The translations under genes were made by a program, and so were the position numbers. A DNA stretch of 64,000 nucleotides from Paraclostridium sordellii (GTDB lineage: Bacteria > Bacillota > Clostridia > Peptostreptococcales > Peptostreptococcaceae). The notes below the pieces were generated by a model, which did no database searches, was not told the origin of the DNA, and saw nothing but the letters and a program-made list of their open reading frames with translations. Location of the stretch: positions 767,911-831,910 of the forward strand of contig NZ_LN679998.1 of the NCBI RefSeq assembly GCF_000953675.1. The letters are read 5' to 3'. Shown piece by piece: positions 9,071 through 17,280 of the stretch. Positions within the stretch are counted from its first letter, which is position 1. Each line of letters starts with the position of its first letter.

Positions 9071-9772
9071 TTATATTTTTTGCCTATATTCTTTAGGTGT
9101 TACTCCGTTATATTTTTTAAAAATAGAAGTGTAGTAGGTATGGTTGTTATAACCAACTGATAAAGCTATATCTAAAATAGAATCATTATTTTCAGTTAGA
9201 TATTCCTTACTTTTTTCAACTCTTATTCTATTTAAAAAATCAGAAAAAGTATAACCTGTTTCTTTTTTAAATATATGGCAAAAATAACTTTTGTTTAATT
9301 TAAGATGATTACAAACTGTTTCTAAATTTATATCATTATAATAATTTCTATGTATAAAATCTATAGCCTCTTTTATATAAGAACTAAAATTATTTTTTTT
9401 ATAAATTCTATCCTTTATCATACCTTCTAGCATTGATGATATATAATCTATACAAGAATAAGGTTTAAAAGGCATATCGATTTCATCAAAAGTATTTTCG
9501 CTTTTAAATGGACCTACAATAAAGTAATTATTCTTTTTATGTTTCCCAAGTACAGGGATTACTATAAAGTGAATACTTTTAAAATAGTTAAGTTTTATTG
9601 TAGATGATACATCACTTTTAATTTCATTTATAACTTCTAACTCATTAAACATATCTAAAAAACTATCACAGTATCCCTTACTAGTTATAAATTTTAGATT
9701 TTCATCTAAAATTTGAATCGGTATTTTTAAGCAATCGTAAAAATCGCATAATATACTTTCCAATGCTCCCAT
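9071..9772 (-). CDS. AraC family regulator, divergent from the heme/nitrogenase-like operon
   Basis: 233 residues. The N-terminal 125 form a sensor-like region (IQILDENLKFITSKGY ... FIVGPF) without an obvious named ligand. The C-terminal 100 form a typical two-helix-turn-helix AraC domain (INLETVCNHLKLNKSYFCHIFKKETG, then ILDIALSVGYNNHTYYTSIFKKYNGVTPKEYRQ). GGAGGG precedes the ATG at 9772. It is transcribed away from the operon starting at 9924, with 151 bases between starts, so it is the natural candidate activator of that operon, alongside Fur. A heme or tetrapyrrole ligand is possible but unproven. Confidence 0.9.
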   Translation of the reverse strand: MGALESILCDFYDCLKIPIQILDENLKFITSKGYCDSFLDMFNELEVINEIKSDVSSTIKLNYFKSIHFIVIPVLGKHKKNNYFIVGPFKSENTFDEIDMPFKPYSCIDYISSMLEGMIKDRIYKKNNFSSYIKEAIDFIHRNYYNDINLETVCNHLKLNKSYFCHIFKKETGYTFSDFLNRIRVEKSKEYLTENNDSILDIALSVGYNNHTYYTSIFKKYNGVTPKEYRQKI

Positions 9773-9865
9773 AAATCACCCTCCGTGTAATACAAATATA
9801 TTTATAAAAATAAAAAATATAGTTAAAGAAATAATATTCAATAGATAATAAAATGTAATTGTAAA

Positions 9866-9894
9866 TGATAATTAATATCAAATAAACATATAAA
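9866..9894 (+). promoter_or_regulatory. Fur-box-like site and promoter of the heme/nitrogenase-like operon
   Basis: TGATAATTAATATCA (9866-9880) differs at one base from the 7-1-7 Fur consensus TGATAATNATTATCA. A TATAAA -10 (9889-9894) lies 17 bases after TGATAA, so the box would overlap the -35 and spacer. Iron-dependent repression is the natural reading and fits a heme-iron operon. Confidence 0.65.
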
Positions 9895-9923
9895 TATTAT
9901 GAAAGAAATCGGGGAGAAAGTCA

Positions 9924-10673
9924 ATGAGAAAAATTGCTATATATGGAAAAGGTGGAATAGGTAAATCTACTACTACATCAAACTTATCAGCAGCTTTATC
10001 AAGCTTAGGTTATAAAGTTATGCAAATAGGTTGTGATCCAAAAGCTGATTCTACTAAAAACTTAATGAAAGGTGAATTCATACCTACAGTATTAGATGTA
10101 ATGGATAAAAAAGGTGATGACGTTAAATTAGAAGATATTGTATTTGAAGGATATAATGGGGTTCTTTGTGTAGAGGCAGGAGGACCAACACCAGGAGTTG
10201 GATGTGCAGGTAGAGGAATAATAGCTGCTTTTGAAAAGCTAGAAGAATTAAATGCATTTGAAAATTATAAACCAGACATAGTTATATATGATGTACTTGG
10301 AGATGTTGTATGTGGTGGGTTTTCAATGCCAATAAGAAATGGATACGCTAAAGATGTTTATATAGTAACATCAGGAGAAATGATGTCTATGTATGCGGCA
10401 AGTAATATTTCAACTGCTGTAAACCAATTTAAAAATAGAGGATATGCATCTTTAAAAGGTCTTATATTAAATGCTAAAAATGTTGAAAATGAAATAGATT
10501 TAGTTGAAACTTTAGCAAATGAAATAAATAGTGAAGTATTTCATTATGTACCAAGAGAAAGAATGGTTCAAATATCAGAAAATGATGGAAAGACTGTTAT
10601 AGAAAAAGATAAAGAGTGTGAAATGGCAAATGTTTATTTAGAACTAGCTAGAAAAATAATAAATCAAAAATAA
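9924..10673 (+). CDS. NifH/BchL-like nitrogenase reductase homologue
   Basis: 249 residues, slightly shorter than NifH (about 275-290). Visible: P-loop GKGGIGKST (8-16), switch motif CDPKADST (37-44), and the two cysteines that bind the inter-subunit [4Fe-4S] cluster, C94 in PGVGCAGRG and C130 in LGDVVCGGF. It should be a homodimeric ATP-dependent electron donor to the component-1-like pair encoded downstream. The gene leads an operon with heme transporter genes; no nifB, nifE or nifN is seen. Hence it is a nitrogenase-like reductase (as in chlorophyll, F430 or methylthio-alkane systems), not proven nitrogen fixation. The start follows GGGGAGAAAG. Confidence 0.93.
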   Translation: MRKIAIYGKGGIGKSTTTSNLSAALSSLGYKVMQIGCDPKADSTKNLMKGEFIPTVLDVMDKKGDDVKLEDIVFEGYNGVLCVEAGGPTPGVGCAGRGIIAAFEKLEELNAFENYKPDIVIYDVLGDVVCGGFSMPIRNGYAKDVYIVTSGEMMSMYAASNISTAVNQFKNRGYASLKGLILNAKNVENEIDLVETLANEINSEVFHYVPRERMVQISENDGKTVIEKDKECEMANVYLELARKIINQK

Positions 10674-10716
10674 TAAAACAAATAAAATAAAATGAAAGTC
10701 TATGGAGGAAAATATT

Positions 10717-11604
10717 ATGAAATTTAGAAAGTTAGCATCAGTATTTATGGTATCTGCATTATTTTTAACAGGATGCCAATCAACTAGTGGTAAAAGCCAA
10801 AAGGAAGAAACTACAGAAAAAAAGCCTAGTGTTGTAGCGGCAACAGTATCTGGGGCTCAAGTTTTAGATAAATTAGATGCAAATGTTGTAGGAGTTCCTA
10901 CTACTAAAATGACATTACCAGAAAAATTAAAGGGGCTTCCAGAAGTTGGGCAGGCAATGAGTCCTGATTTAGAAATAGTAGCATCATTAGAACCAGATGT
11001 ATTTGTTATGGATAATATGTTTAAAGAAAAAGTTGAAGAAAGTATGAAAAAGTATGATTTAGATACTTTCTACTTTGACACAAGTACATACACAAACTTT
11101 TTAACTAGTATAGAAAAACTTGGAGCTAAAATTGGTCAAGAAAAAGAAGCTACAAAAGTTATAAATGAATTAAAAGATGTAGAAAAAGAAGCTGTTAAAA
11201 ATAAAAAAGGAGAAGCACCTAAAGTAGCAATAATATTTGGTGGAGGAGAAAACTTCATGTTAGCTACTGAAAGTTCTTACTTAGGAGACTTAGTTAAAAC
11301 TGTTGGAGCTAAGAATATAACTAATAATTTAGATACAAGTGTAAAATCTCCATATATACAATTTAGTTTAGAACAAATATTAGAACAAGATCCAGATTAT
11401 ATATTAAGATTTGCTCATGGTGAAATAGAACAAACTAAAAAAGCTTTTGATTCAGCATTTGATAAAAACCCAGCATATAAAGAATTAGACGCTGTAAAAA
11501 ACAACAAAGTAATAGACTTAGACCCAAGTATTTTTAACGTATCTGCTAACTTACAAGTTAAAGAAGCTATAAAAACTCTTGGAGAAACATTCTACGGTAA
11601 ATAA
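10717..11604 (+). CDS. IsdE-type heme-binding ABC transporter lipoprotein
   Basis: 295 residues from ATG 10717 with GGAGG just upstream; an in-frame ATG at 10702 overlaps that ribosome site. Lipobox LFLTGC gives Cys20. The fold is the PF01497 metal/heme binding lobe pair. Alignment by eye to Staphylococcus IsdE is close: GVPTT, LKGLPEVG, AMSPDLE, ATESSYLGDLV, ILRFAHGE, DAVKNNKVIDL. IsdE binds heme through a Met and a His; the equivalents Met81 (AMSPD) and His234 (RFAHG) are both kept, so heme is the likely ligand. It is 43 bases after the NifH-like gene and 2 bases before the permease. Confidence 0.9.
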   Translation: MKFRKLASVFMVSALFLTGCQSTSGKSQKEETTEKKPSVVAATVSGAQVLDKLDANVVGVPTTKMTLPEKLKGLPEVGQAMSPDLEIVASLEPDVFVMDNMFKEKVEESMKKYDLDTFYFDTSTYTNFLTSIEKLGAKIGQEKEATKVINELKDVEKEAVKNKKGEAPKVAIIFGGGENFMLATESSYLGDLVKTVGAKNITNNLDTSVKSPYIQFSLEQILEQDPDYILRFAHGEIEQTKKAFDSAFDKNPAYKELDAVKNNKVIDLDPSIFNVSANLQVKEAIKTLGETFYGK

Positions 11605-11606
11605 TT

Positions 11607-12590
11607 ATGAAACTTAATAAAAAGTACTTAACAATAGGAATATCATTAATATTATTGATTGTACTCTTAGTTTTATTAACTACTGTTGGAAGTGTAAATT
11701 TAAGCTTTGGAGAAATTATCAGTGCACTTATTAATGATGATAATAAAATGGTAACTACCATAGTTTATAAAATGAGATTACCAAGAAATATACTGGCTGT
11801 ATTAGTTGGAGCAAACTTAGCTGTAAGTGGTATTTTACTTCAGTCAGTTATGAAAAATCCATTGGCGGACCCTGGGATAACTGGGGTTTCCACTGGAGCT
11901 AGTGTTGCAGCAATTATTATACTACTAGTTGCACCTCAATTTACAAGTATATTACCTATAGCTGCTTTTATAGGAGGGGCTATAGCTTGTATGTTGGTAT
12001 TTTTAATGGCTTATAAAAATGGGTTAAAGCCAGGAAGAATAGTTCTAGCAGGGGTTGCTATAAACACTATATTAGGAGGGGTAATATCATATTTATCAAC
12101 TATGTATAGTGATAGAATCCAAAGTGCTATGCTTTGGTTAAATGGTAGCTTGGCTACTAAAACTTGGGCAGATGTTGAAATGTTATTTGTATATTCAATC
12201 GTAGGGCTTATAGTATCATTACTACTTATAAGAAGTGCAAATGTATTACAATTAGGTGATGATGCAGCTACAAATTTAGGATTTAATGTTAATTTAACAA
12301 GACTGTTAATATCAGTAGTTGCAGTATTTTTAGCGGCAACTTCAACAGCAGTAGTTGGAGTTATAAGTTTTGTGGGACTTATAGTACCTCATATTTCAAG
12401 AATGTTAATGGGAAGTGACCATAAATTTACTATCCCATTTAGTATTATATTGGGAAGTATGGTGCTTTTAGTTGCAGATACTTTAGGTAGAACTATAGGC
12501 GGAGCAGTGGAAATACCAGTTGGGGTAATAATGTCTATAGTAGGAGGTCCATTCTTTTTATATCTATTAAGAAAGAGAGGTAACTTTTAA
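11607..12590 (+). CDS. FecCD-type heme/iron ABC transporter permease
   Basis: 327 residues with about nine or ten membrane segments, typical FecCD/BtuC family length. Family marks: KMRLPRNILAVLVGANLAVSGILLQ, NPLADPGITGVSTGAS and GLIVPHISRMLMG (cytoplasmic loop that contacts the ATPase). It starts two bases after the lipoprotein stop; its stop overlaps the ATPase start (TAATG). With the IsdE-like partner it should carry heme across the membrane (IsdF-like role). There is only one permease gene, so it would be a homodimer. Confidence 0.93.
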   Translation: MKLNKKYLTIGISLILLIVLLVLLTTVGSVNLSFGEIISALINDDNKMVTTIVYKMRLPRNILAVLVGANLAVSGILLQSVMKNPLADPGITGVSTGASVAAIIILLVAPQFTSILPIAAFIGGAIACMLVFLMAYKNGLKPGRIVLAGVAINTILGGVISYLSTMYSDRIQSAMLWLNGSLATKTWADVEMLFVYSIVGLIVSLLLIRSANVLQLGDDAATNLGFNVNLTRLLISVVAVFLAATSTAVVGVISFVGLIVPHISRMLMGSDHKFTIPFSIILGSMVLLVADTLGRTIGGAVEIPVGVIMSIVGGPFFLYLLRKRGNF

Positions 12591-13375
12591 TGATTAGTTG
12601 TAAGAATTTAAAAGTTGGATACGAAGAAAAAATAATAATTGAAAACCTAAGCCTAAATATTAAAAAAGGAGAAGTAGTATCTATAATAGGACCTAATGGA
12701 TGTGGAAAATCTACACTACTTAAAAGTTTATCTAGGATGATAAAACCAGTAAGTGGTGATATATATATACAAAGTGAAAATATAAAAAGTTTAAAAAACA
12801 AAGCTATATCTCAAAAGATGTGTTTATTGTCACAACACAATGATGCACCAGGAGACTTAACTGTTGAAGAACTAGTTTATTTTGGTAGAATACCTCATAA
12901 AAAATGGTATGAAAGTAAAAGTAAATCAGATGAAGAATTAGTTAATTGGGCAATAGAAAATACAGGATTAACAAGATATAAAAACACTCCTATAAGTTCA
13001 TTATCAGGAGGGGAGAGACAAAGGGCATACATAGCTCAAGCCCTTTGTCAAAAACCAGATGTTCTTTTACTAGATGAGCCAACTACATATTTGGATATAT
13101 CTTATCAACTTGAGCTTATGGAATTAGTAAGAGAAATAAATGAAAGACTTAATATCACTATAGTTATGGTACTTCATGAACTAAATCAAGCAAGTAAGTA
13201 TAGCGATAGACTTATTATTATGAAAAGTGGGGAAATTGTTTCTGATGGATGTCCAAAAGAGATAATAAATAAAGAAATTATTAAAAAGGTATATAACATA
13301 GATTGTGATATAGATAATGATCCGATCTCTAATAAACCAAGAATACATCCTATTCAAACAATAAAAGTCGCTTAG
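12590..13375 (+). CDS. Heme/iron ABC transporter ATP-binding protein
   Basis: 261 residues. Walker A GPNGCGKSTLL, Q-loop region LLSQHNDAPG, signature LSGGERQRAYIAQAL, Walker B LLLDEPTTYLD, H-loop VLHELNQAS. This is the FepC/HmuV-type ATPase that powers FecCD importers. Its ATG shares bases with the permease stop, so the genes are translationally coupled. The C-terminal 30 residues continue past the core domain, as is common in the siderophore/heme subgroup. The nitrogenase-like subunit gene follows after 14 bases. Confidence 0.94.
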   Translation: MISCKNLKVGYEEKIIIENLSLNIKKGEVVSIIGPNGCGKSTLLKSLSRMIKPVSGDIYIQSENIKSLKNKAISQKMCLLSQHNDAPGDLTVEELVYFGRIPHKKWYESKSKSDEELVNWAIENTGLTRYKNTPISSLSGGERQRAYIAQALCQKPDVLLLDEPTTYLDISYQLELMELVREINERLNITIVMVLHELNQASKYSDRLIIMKSGEIVSDGCPKEIINKEIIKKVYNIDCDIDNDPISNKPRIHPIQTIKVA

Positions 13376-13389
13376 GGAAAGGAATAAAT

Positions 13390-14679
13390 ATGTATAGTTT
13401 AGACGTTTTAAATAAATTAGATGAAATAAATGATGATAAAGATATAAAATCTTTATCCCATGCAATATTTCCAGGGACACACTGTCCATTGTTTGGGGTA
13501 GCACTTACAGCAAGTTATATAAAAAATATGCCACTAGTAGTAGTTGGAACTAGTGAATGTACATATTACACTAAAAACTTTGCATATCATAGGCAAAAGG
13601 GTAAGGATAGTGTATATTCAATAGCACTTAAAGAAAAAGATGTAGTATTTGGAGCACAGAAAAAGGTTGAAAAAGCTATAAAGCAAATTATAGAAATAGA
13701 AAATCCAGATGCAATAATGATAGTTACAACTTGTGTTCCAGAACTTATAGGAGAAGACTATTCATCTATTGAGTACAGTTTAAGTGAAGAAGTTGATATA
13801 CCAATATTTGTAGTAAATACAGAACATTTTAAATGTAATTCACATATTCCGGGAATGACTAGGGCTTTAAAATCATTAGGAAGTGCTATGAAAAAATCGG
13901 ATTTAAAAGAAGGTATAAACATATTAGGTCATAGACAAAGTGAAGTTGAAAAAACTGAATTAGTTAAATTACTAAAAGATCAAGGGATAAAAATAAATAC
14001 AGTTATACCATCTAAGTGTGATATAGAAGATATAAAAAATGCTACAAGTGCAAAGTTAAATATAGTGACTGATATGATAGCACTAGCTTTAGCTGAATAT
14101 ATGAAAAATAAGTTTGATATAGATTATATATACTTTGATAAGCATATGAACAAAGAAATAATATTTAAAAACTATGAAAAGCTAAGTGAAATATTAGGAA
14201 TAAACTTAAATGAAAAATTAGAAAAAGAAAGAAAAATATATGATGAGCTGTTCTTAACTTTAAGTGGAATTTTAAAAGATAAGAAATTAATATATGGAAA
14301 TACTCCAATGATGGCTTTTGAAACAGTAGATTTTTTAAGTGATTTAGGAGCAATACCTGTATTTGTTCAAGTTAGAGAATTATATGAACAAGATAAGATC
14401 TTTAAAGATAATTTAATCAAAAAAGGTCACAATCCATATATAAGTAGAATAGCAAATATTGCTCCACTAAGACATTTATACGATACAATAGGAGCAAATA
14501 TTTATATAGGACATGAAAATCCTATGCTACTTAAAGAAAAAGGACTTATGCAGATAACTCTAGATTCTCATGCACAAAAAATTGGATATGAACTACCAAT
14601 AGGTATGATGAAGGATTTAATAAAACTATTTGAAATGAAAAAAGAACACAAAGGAGGGATGATGCATGGAGGCTTATAA
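13390..14679 (+). CDS. Nitrogenase component 1-like subunit (NifD/BchN-like)
   Basis: 429 residues of the oxidoreductase/nitrogenase component 1 family (NifD is about 480-500, BchN about 420). Three cysteines stand where this family binds its P-cluster or [4Fe-4S] cluster: C32 (GTHCPLFG), C57 (GTSEC) and C115 (VTTCVPELIGED). I see no clear equivalents of the FeMo-cofactor ligands of NifD. The gene overlaps the next subunit by 14 bases, so the two are surely coproduced as a heterodimer pair. With the NifH-like protein it should reduce a substrate at low potential; gene context suggests heme or a heme-derived tetrapyrrole (inference). Group IV/VI nitrogenase-like proteins of unknown role are the nearest category. 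Confidence 0.88.
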   Translation: MYSLDVLNKLDEINDDKDIKSLSHAIFPGTHCPLFGVALTASYIKNMPLVVVGTSECTYYTKNFAYHRQKGKDSVYSIALKEKDVVFGAQKKVEKAIKQIIEIENPDAIMIVTTCVPELIGEDYSSIEYSLSEEVDIPIFVVNTEHFKCNSHIPGMTRALKSLGSAMKKSDLKEGINILGHRQSEVEKTELVKLLKDQGIKINTVIPSKCDIEDIKNATSAKLNIVTDMIALALAEYMKNKFDIDYIYFDKHMNKEIIFKNYEKLSEILGINLNEKLEKERKIYDELFLTLSGILKDKKLIYGNTPMMAFETVDFLSDLGAIPVFVQVRELYEQDKIFKDNLIKKGHNPYISRIANIAPLRHLYDTIGANIYIGHENPMLLKEKGLMQITLDSHAQKIGYELPIGMMKDLIKLFEMKKEHKGGMMHGGL

Positions 14680-15877
14680 GTATTTTCCTGTAGCAAATGA
14701 TAGAATGGGTATAATTTGGACACTATCTTCTATAAAAGATGCTTGTATTGTAGAGTTTGGACCAGCTGGGACAACTCACTATGCAATTGAAGGTATAGGA
14801 AGTCTAAATGGAGAAGATGAAGCAAAAGTATATTCTACACATATGGACCAAAGTGATGTTACTTTTGGAAAGTATGAAAGACTTGAAAAAGCTATATTAG
14901 AAATTGATAAAAATATTTCACCTAAGTATATATTTGTCATGGCATCATCAATATCATCTATTATCGGAGCTGACATAATAAGTGTGTGTGATACTTTAAA
15001 AGATTTGACAAATGCAAAGTTAATTCCAATAACTACTGGAGGTTTAAAAGATGATTATAATACTGGAGTAGAGTATGCTCTAGAGTTATTAGCTTGTGAG
15101 ATTGTAAAGGATAACAATATCGATATAAATAAGTACAACATATTAGGGGCTAATATTGATAAGTATAATTATTTATCTGATGTAAAAGAAGTTGAAAGAA
15201 TTATGAATAATTTATTTGATAAAAAATTAAATACAACTTTTACAGCTAATACAAGTATAGATGAAATTGAAGAAGCTTCAAAAGCATCATTAAATATAGT
15301 TATTAGAAAAGAAGCTTTAAAAGCTGCTGAGTATATGAAAGAAAAATATAACATTCCCTATATTTATAAGAATTTATATGGTTTGAAAAATACTATTAAA
15401 TTTATAGAGTCTATAAAAGCAATTGATGGGTATATATTAAATGAAGTAAGATACAATGAAGAAATTAATTTTGTTAAGAAGAACATGTTTAGTATAAAGA
15501 GAAAGTTTTATTTCTATGATAAAACTAAAGACTGTGCTGTGTTTGGGGATTATGATACAGTTATTGGAATTAGTGATATGTTAAATGAGTTTGGATTTAA
15601 TGTTGATAGAAAAGAAATTCTTTATAAGACTAATTGTGAAGATGAAGATGTTTTAATAAGTACCTCGGAGTTAGATAGAATGAAGTATTTAAAAGATAAA
15701 GAATTATTAATGCTTTTAGGAGATGGGCCAAGCTTAGATATGGTTCATAATTCAAAACTGGATTTACAAGTTAGTAATCCAAACCTAGAGAAGATAAACA
15801 TATATCCATATACTCCATTTGTTGGGTTTAGAGGATGTTTATATATAATGGAAAAAATATTAAATATAAAGGCTTAG
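14666..15877 (+). CDS. Nitrogenase component 1-like subunit (NifK/BchB-like)
   Basis: 403 residues, same superfamily as its neighbour but more diverged. The N-terminus lacks the first family cysteine; C27 (KDACIVEFGPAGTTHY) matches the central cluster cysteine of NifK, and the third position reads SSISSIIG, so it is lost. Together with C32, C57 and C115 of the partner it offers a 3+1 ligand set for one interface [4Fe-4S] cluster, similar in principle to the dark-operative protochlorophyllide reductase pair. The start overlaps the previous gene and has GGAGGGATG just upstream. Ten bases later the HugZ-like gene begins. Confidence 0.85.
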   Translation: MEAYKYFPVANDRMGIIWTLSSIKDACIVEFGPAGTTHYAIEGIGSLNGEDEAKVYSTHMDQSDVTFGKYERLEKAILEIDKNISPKYIFVMASSISSIIGADIISVCDTLKDLTNAKLIPITTGGLKDDYNTGVEYALELLACEIVKDNNIDINKYNILGANIDKYNYLSDVKEVERIMNNLFDKKLNTTFTANTSIDEIEEASKASLNIVIRKEALKAAEYMKEKYNIPYIYKNLYGLKNTIKFIESIKAIDGYILNEVRYNEEINFVKKNMFSIKRKFYFYDKTKDCAVFGDYDTVIGISDMLNEFGFNVDRKEILYKTNCEDEDVLISTSELDRMKYLKDKELLMLLGDGPSLDMVHNSKLDLQVSNPNLEKINIYPYTPFVGFRGCLYIMEKILNIKA

Positions 15878-15887
15878 GAGAGAGAAT

Positions 15888-16349
15888 ATGCAAAATTTAT
15901 TAAATATACAAAAGAGTTTAATGATAAGTTCATTAAGTAAGGAAAATCAACCAGAGATAAGTTATGCTCCTTTTATAATGAAGGATAATAATTTATATAT
16001 TTATATAAGTAAGACTGCTAGTCATTATCAAAATCTAATTGATAATAGTAATTGTTCAGTTATGGTTATTGAAGATGAAAGTACATGTAAGACTGTATTT
16101 GCAAGACAAAGAGTAAGTTTTAGTTGTGAAGCAAGTATTTTAAAGGAAAATGTAGAGGTTGTGTTTGAAGAGTTTGAGAATGTTCATGGATCTCAAATGA
16201 TGACGGTTTTAAAGAATTTAGATTTTGATATATTTAAGTTGGATATAAAGAAGGGAAGACTTGTTAAAGGGTTTGGGCAAGCTTTTGATATTTTAGTTAA
16301 AGATGGTGAGTTTGAGTTAAATCAAGTTGTTGGGGATGGGCATAAGTAA
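15888..16349 (+). CDS. HugZ/HutZ-like heme-binding protein, split beta-barrel
   Basis: 153 residues of the pyridoxamine-phosphate-oxidase-like split-barrel fold. The C-terminal GRLVKGFGQAFDI matches the conserved HugZ/HutZ motif, and NVHGSQMMTVLKNLDFDIFKLDI the preceding helix. In HutZ (about 176 residues) a histidine close to the C-terminus binds heme; here the last residues are GDGHK, so His152 is a candidate ligand. HugZ and HutZ bind and degrade heme, normally using oxygen or peroxide; in an anaerobe it may instead store, hand over or process heme with the reductase. It is the last gene of the operon, ten bases after the NifK-like gene. Confidence 0.82.
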   Translation: MQNLLNIQKSLMISSLSKENQPEISYAPFIMKDNNLYIYISKTASHYQNLIDNSNCSVMVIEDESTCKTVFARQRVSFSCEASILKENVEVVFEEFENVHGSQMMTVLKNLDFDIFKLDIKKGRLVKGFGQAFDILVKDGEFELNQVVGDGHK

Positions 16350-16360
16350 ACTACAACTAT

Positions 16361-16470
16361 AAGGCTTTTAGTGGCAGTAGCTTTATAGCACCTTCCTTCA
16401 CTGAAAGCCAAAGAGCGGCTTTAACGTTTCGTCAGGTTGCTATAAACCTACTTGCCACTACTTCGATTAG
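16361..16470 (+). ncRNA. Unidentified long hairpin/structured element at the operon end
   Basis: Starting about 20 bases after the HugZ-like stop, TAGTGGCA-GTAG-CTTTATAGCA (16369-16390) pairs with 16438-16460, leaving one bulge and one mismatch. Inside are CTGA (16401-16404)/TCAG (16432-16435) and AAGCC/GGCTT (16405-16409 with 16417-16421, loop AAAGAGC). GC content is well above the surroundings. There is no T-run directly after it; the GGGTATCGT terminator follows. It could be a 3' UTR RNA, a small RNA or a dispersed repeat. I do not recognise a known family. Confidence 0.5.
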
Positions 16471-16476
16471 CAATTT

Positions 16477-16511
16477 AAAAGAGGGTATCGTGAAATGCGA
16501 TACCCTCTTTT
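16477..16511. repeat. GGGTATCGT palindrome copy 2 (terminator)
   Basis: AAAAGAGGGTATCG pairs with CGATACCCTCTTTT around TGAAATG. One arm base differs from the consensus (GCGATA). It probably ends the heme/nitrogenase-like operon. Confidence 0.88.
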
Positions 16512-16601
16512 GTATTTAACTATTTAGATTTAACAAAATATGATAAAATAGATTTAACAATATATTTTGAATATATAAAAAATTAAACAAGGGGGAAAAG
16601 G

Positions 16602-17132
16602 ATGGTTATAAGTTTTTATAACTCTAGGGAAGATTATATAAAGCATTTGAACTACTCAAATATATTAATTTCAAAGGTTTTAAGTATTTTATTTGTACTT
16701 TTTTTATTTTTTAAATCCATAAGTATGATTTTAAAATTCAAGGGGTTATTTATGATTATTGCTTTTTTTACAGCATTAATTATATGTTTTTTAGGATATA
16801 TAATTTGTAAATTTGCATTAAAAATGCTTAATCATATATTTGATAAACTATGTTTAGAAAGAAATTTAAATAAAGTTCTTAGCAATTATCCTAATATGAT
16901 AGGAAATAAAATTATAGAAATTAATAATGATAAACTTATTATTATATCTAATGATGAACGTTTAGAATACGATTATCCTAAGCTATTTGTAAATACTTCT
17001 CATAAAGATATTATAGATATAGCATATGATAAAAAAATATTATGTACAATACCGATAAGTGTATTTAAAAGTACTGATGAAAAAGATGAATTTGTTAATC
17101 TACTAAAAGAAAGAATAAAAAGTTCAAAATAA
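16602..17132 (+). CDS. YcxB-like small membrane protein
   Basis: 176 residues. Two membrane segments near 24-44 and 50-72 are followed by a soluble domain ending in PISVFKSTDEKDEFVNLLKERI, the pattern of the YcxB-like C-terminal domain. The function of this family is unknown. A strong AGGGGGAAAAGG precedes the ATG. The gene stands alone, convergent with a secreted protein gene, and shares copy 3 of the dispersed palindrome as terminator. Confidence 0.6.
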   Translation: MVISFYNSREDYIKHLNYSNILISKVLSILFVLFLFFKSISMILKFKGLFMIIAFFTALIICFLGYIICKFALKMLNHIFDKLCLERNLNKVLSNYPNMIGNKIIEINNDKLIIISNDERLEYDYPKLFVNTSHKDIIDIAYDKKILCTIPISVFKSTDEKDEFVNLLKERIKSSK

Positions 17133-17245
17133 AATTAAAAAAGCTAAATAATATAGAAATTTTATTATAATCAATATTGTTCGGAAATTATTTAATTTAT
17201 ATTTTATGTAGGGTTTAAATGGGGATAGAAATTTAGAAAATATAA

Positions 17246-17276
17246 AAGAGGGTATCGTGTTTTACGATACCCTCTT
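17246..17276. repeat. GGGTATCGT palindrome copy 3 (terminator)
   Basis: Perfect 13-base stem AAGAGGGTATCGT with loop GTTTT, that is, the reverse orientation of the AAAAC/GAAAT-loop copies. It lies between two convergent genes, four bases from the stop of the right-hand one. Confidence 0.88.
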
Positions 17277-17280
17277 AAAT

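Noticed and set aside
9924-15877. True nitrogen-fixing nitrogenase cluster
   Set aside because: No nifB, nifE or nifN; the component-1-like subunits are short and lack clear cofactor ligands and part of the P-cluster cysteines; heme transporter genes are interleaved.
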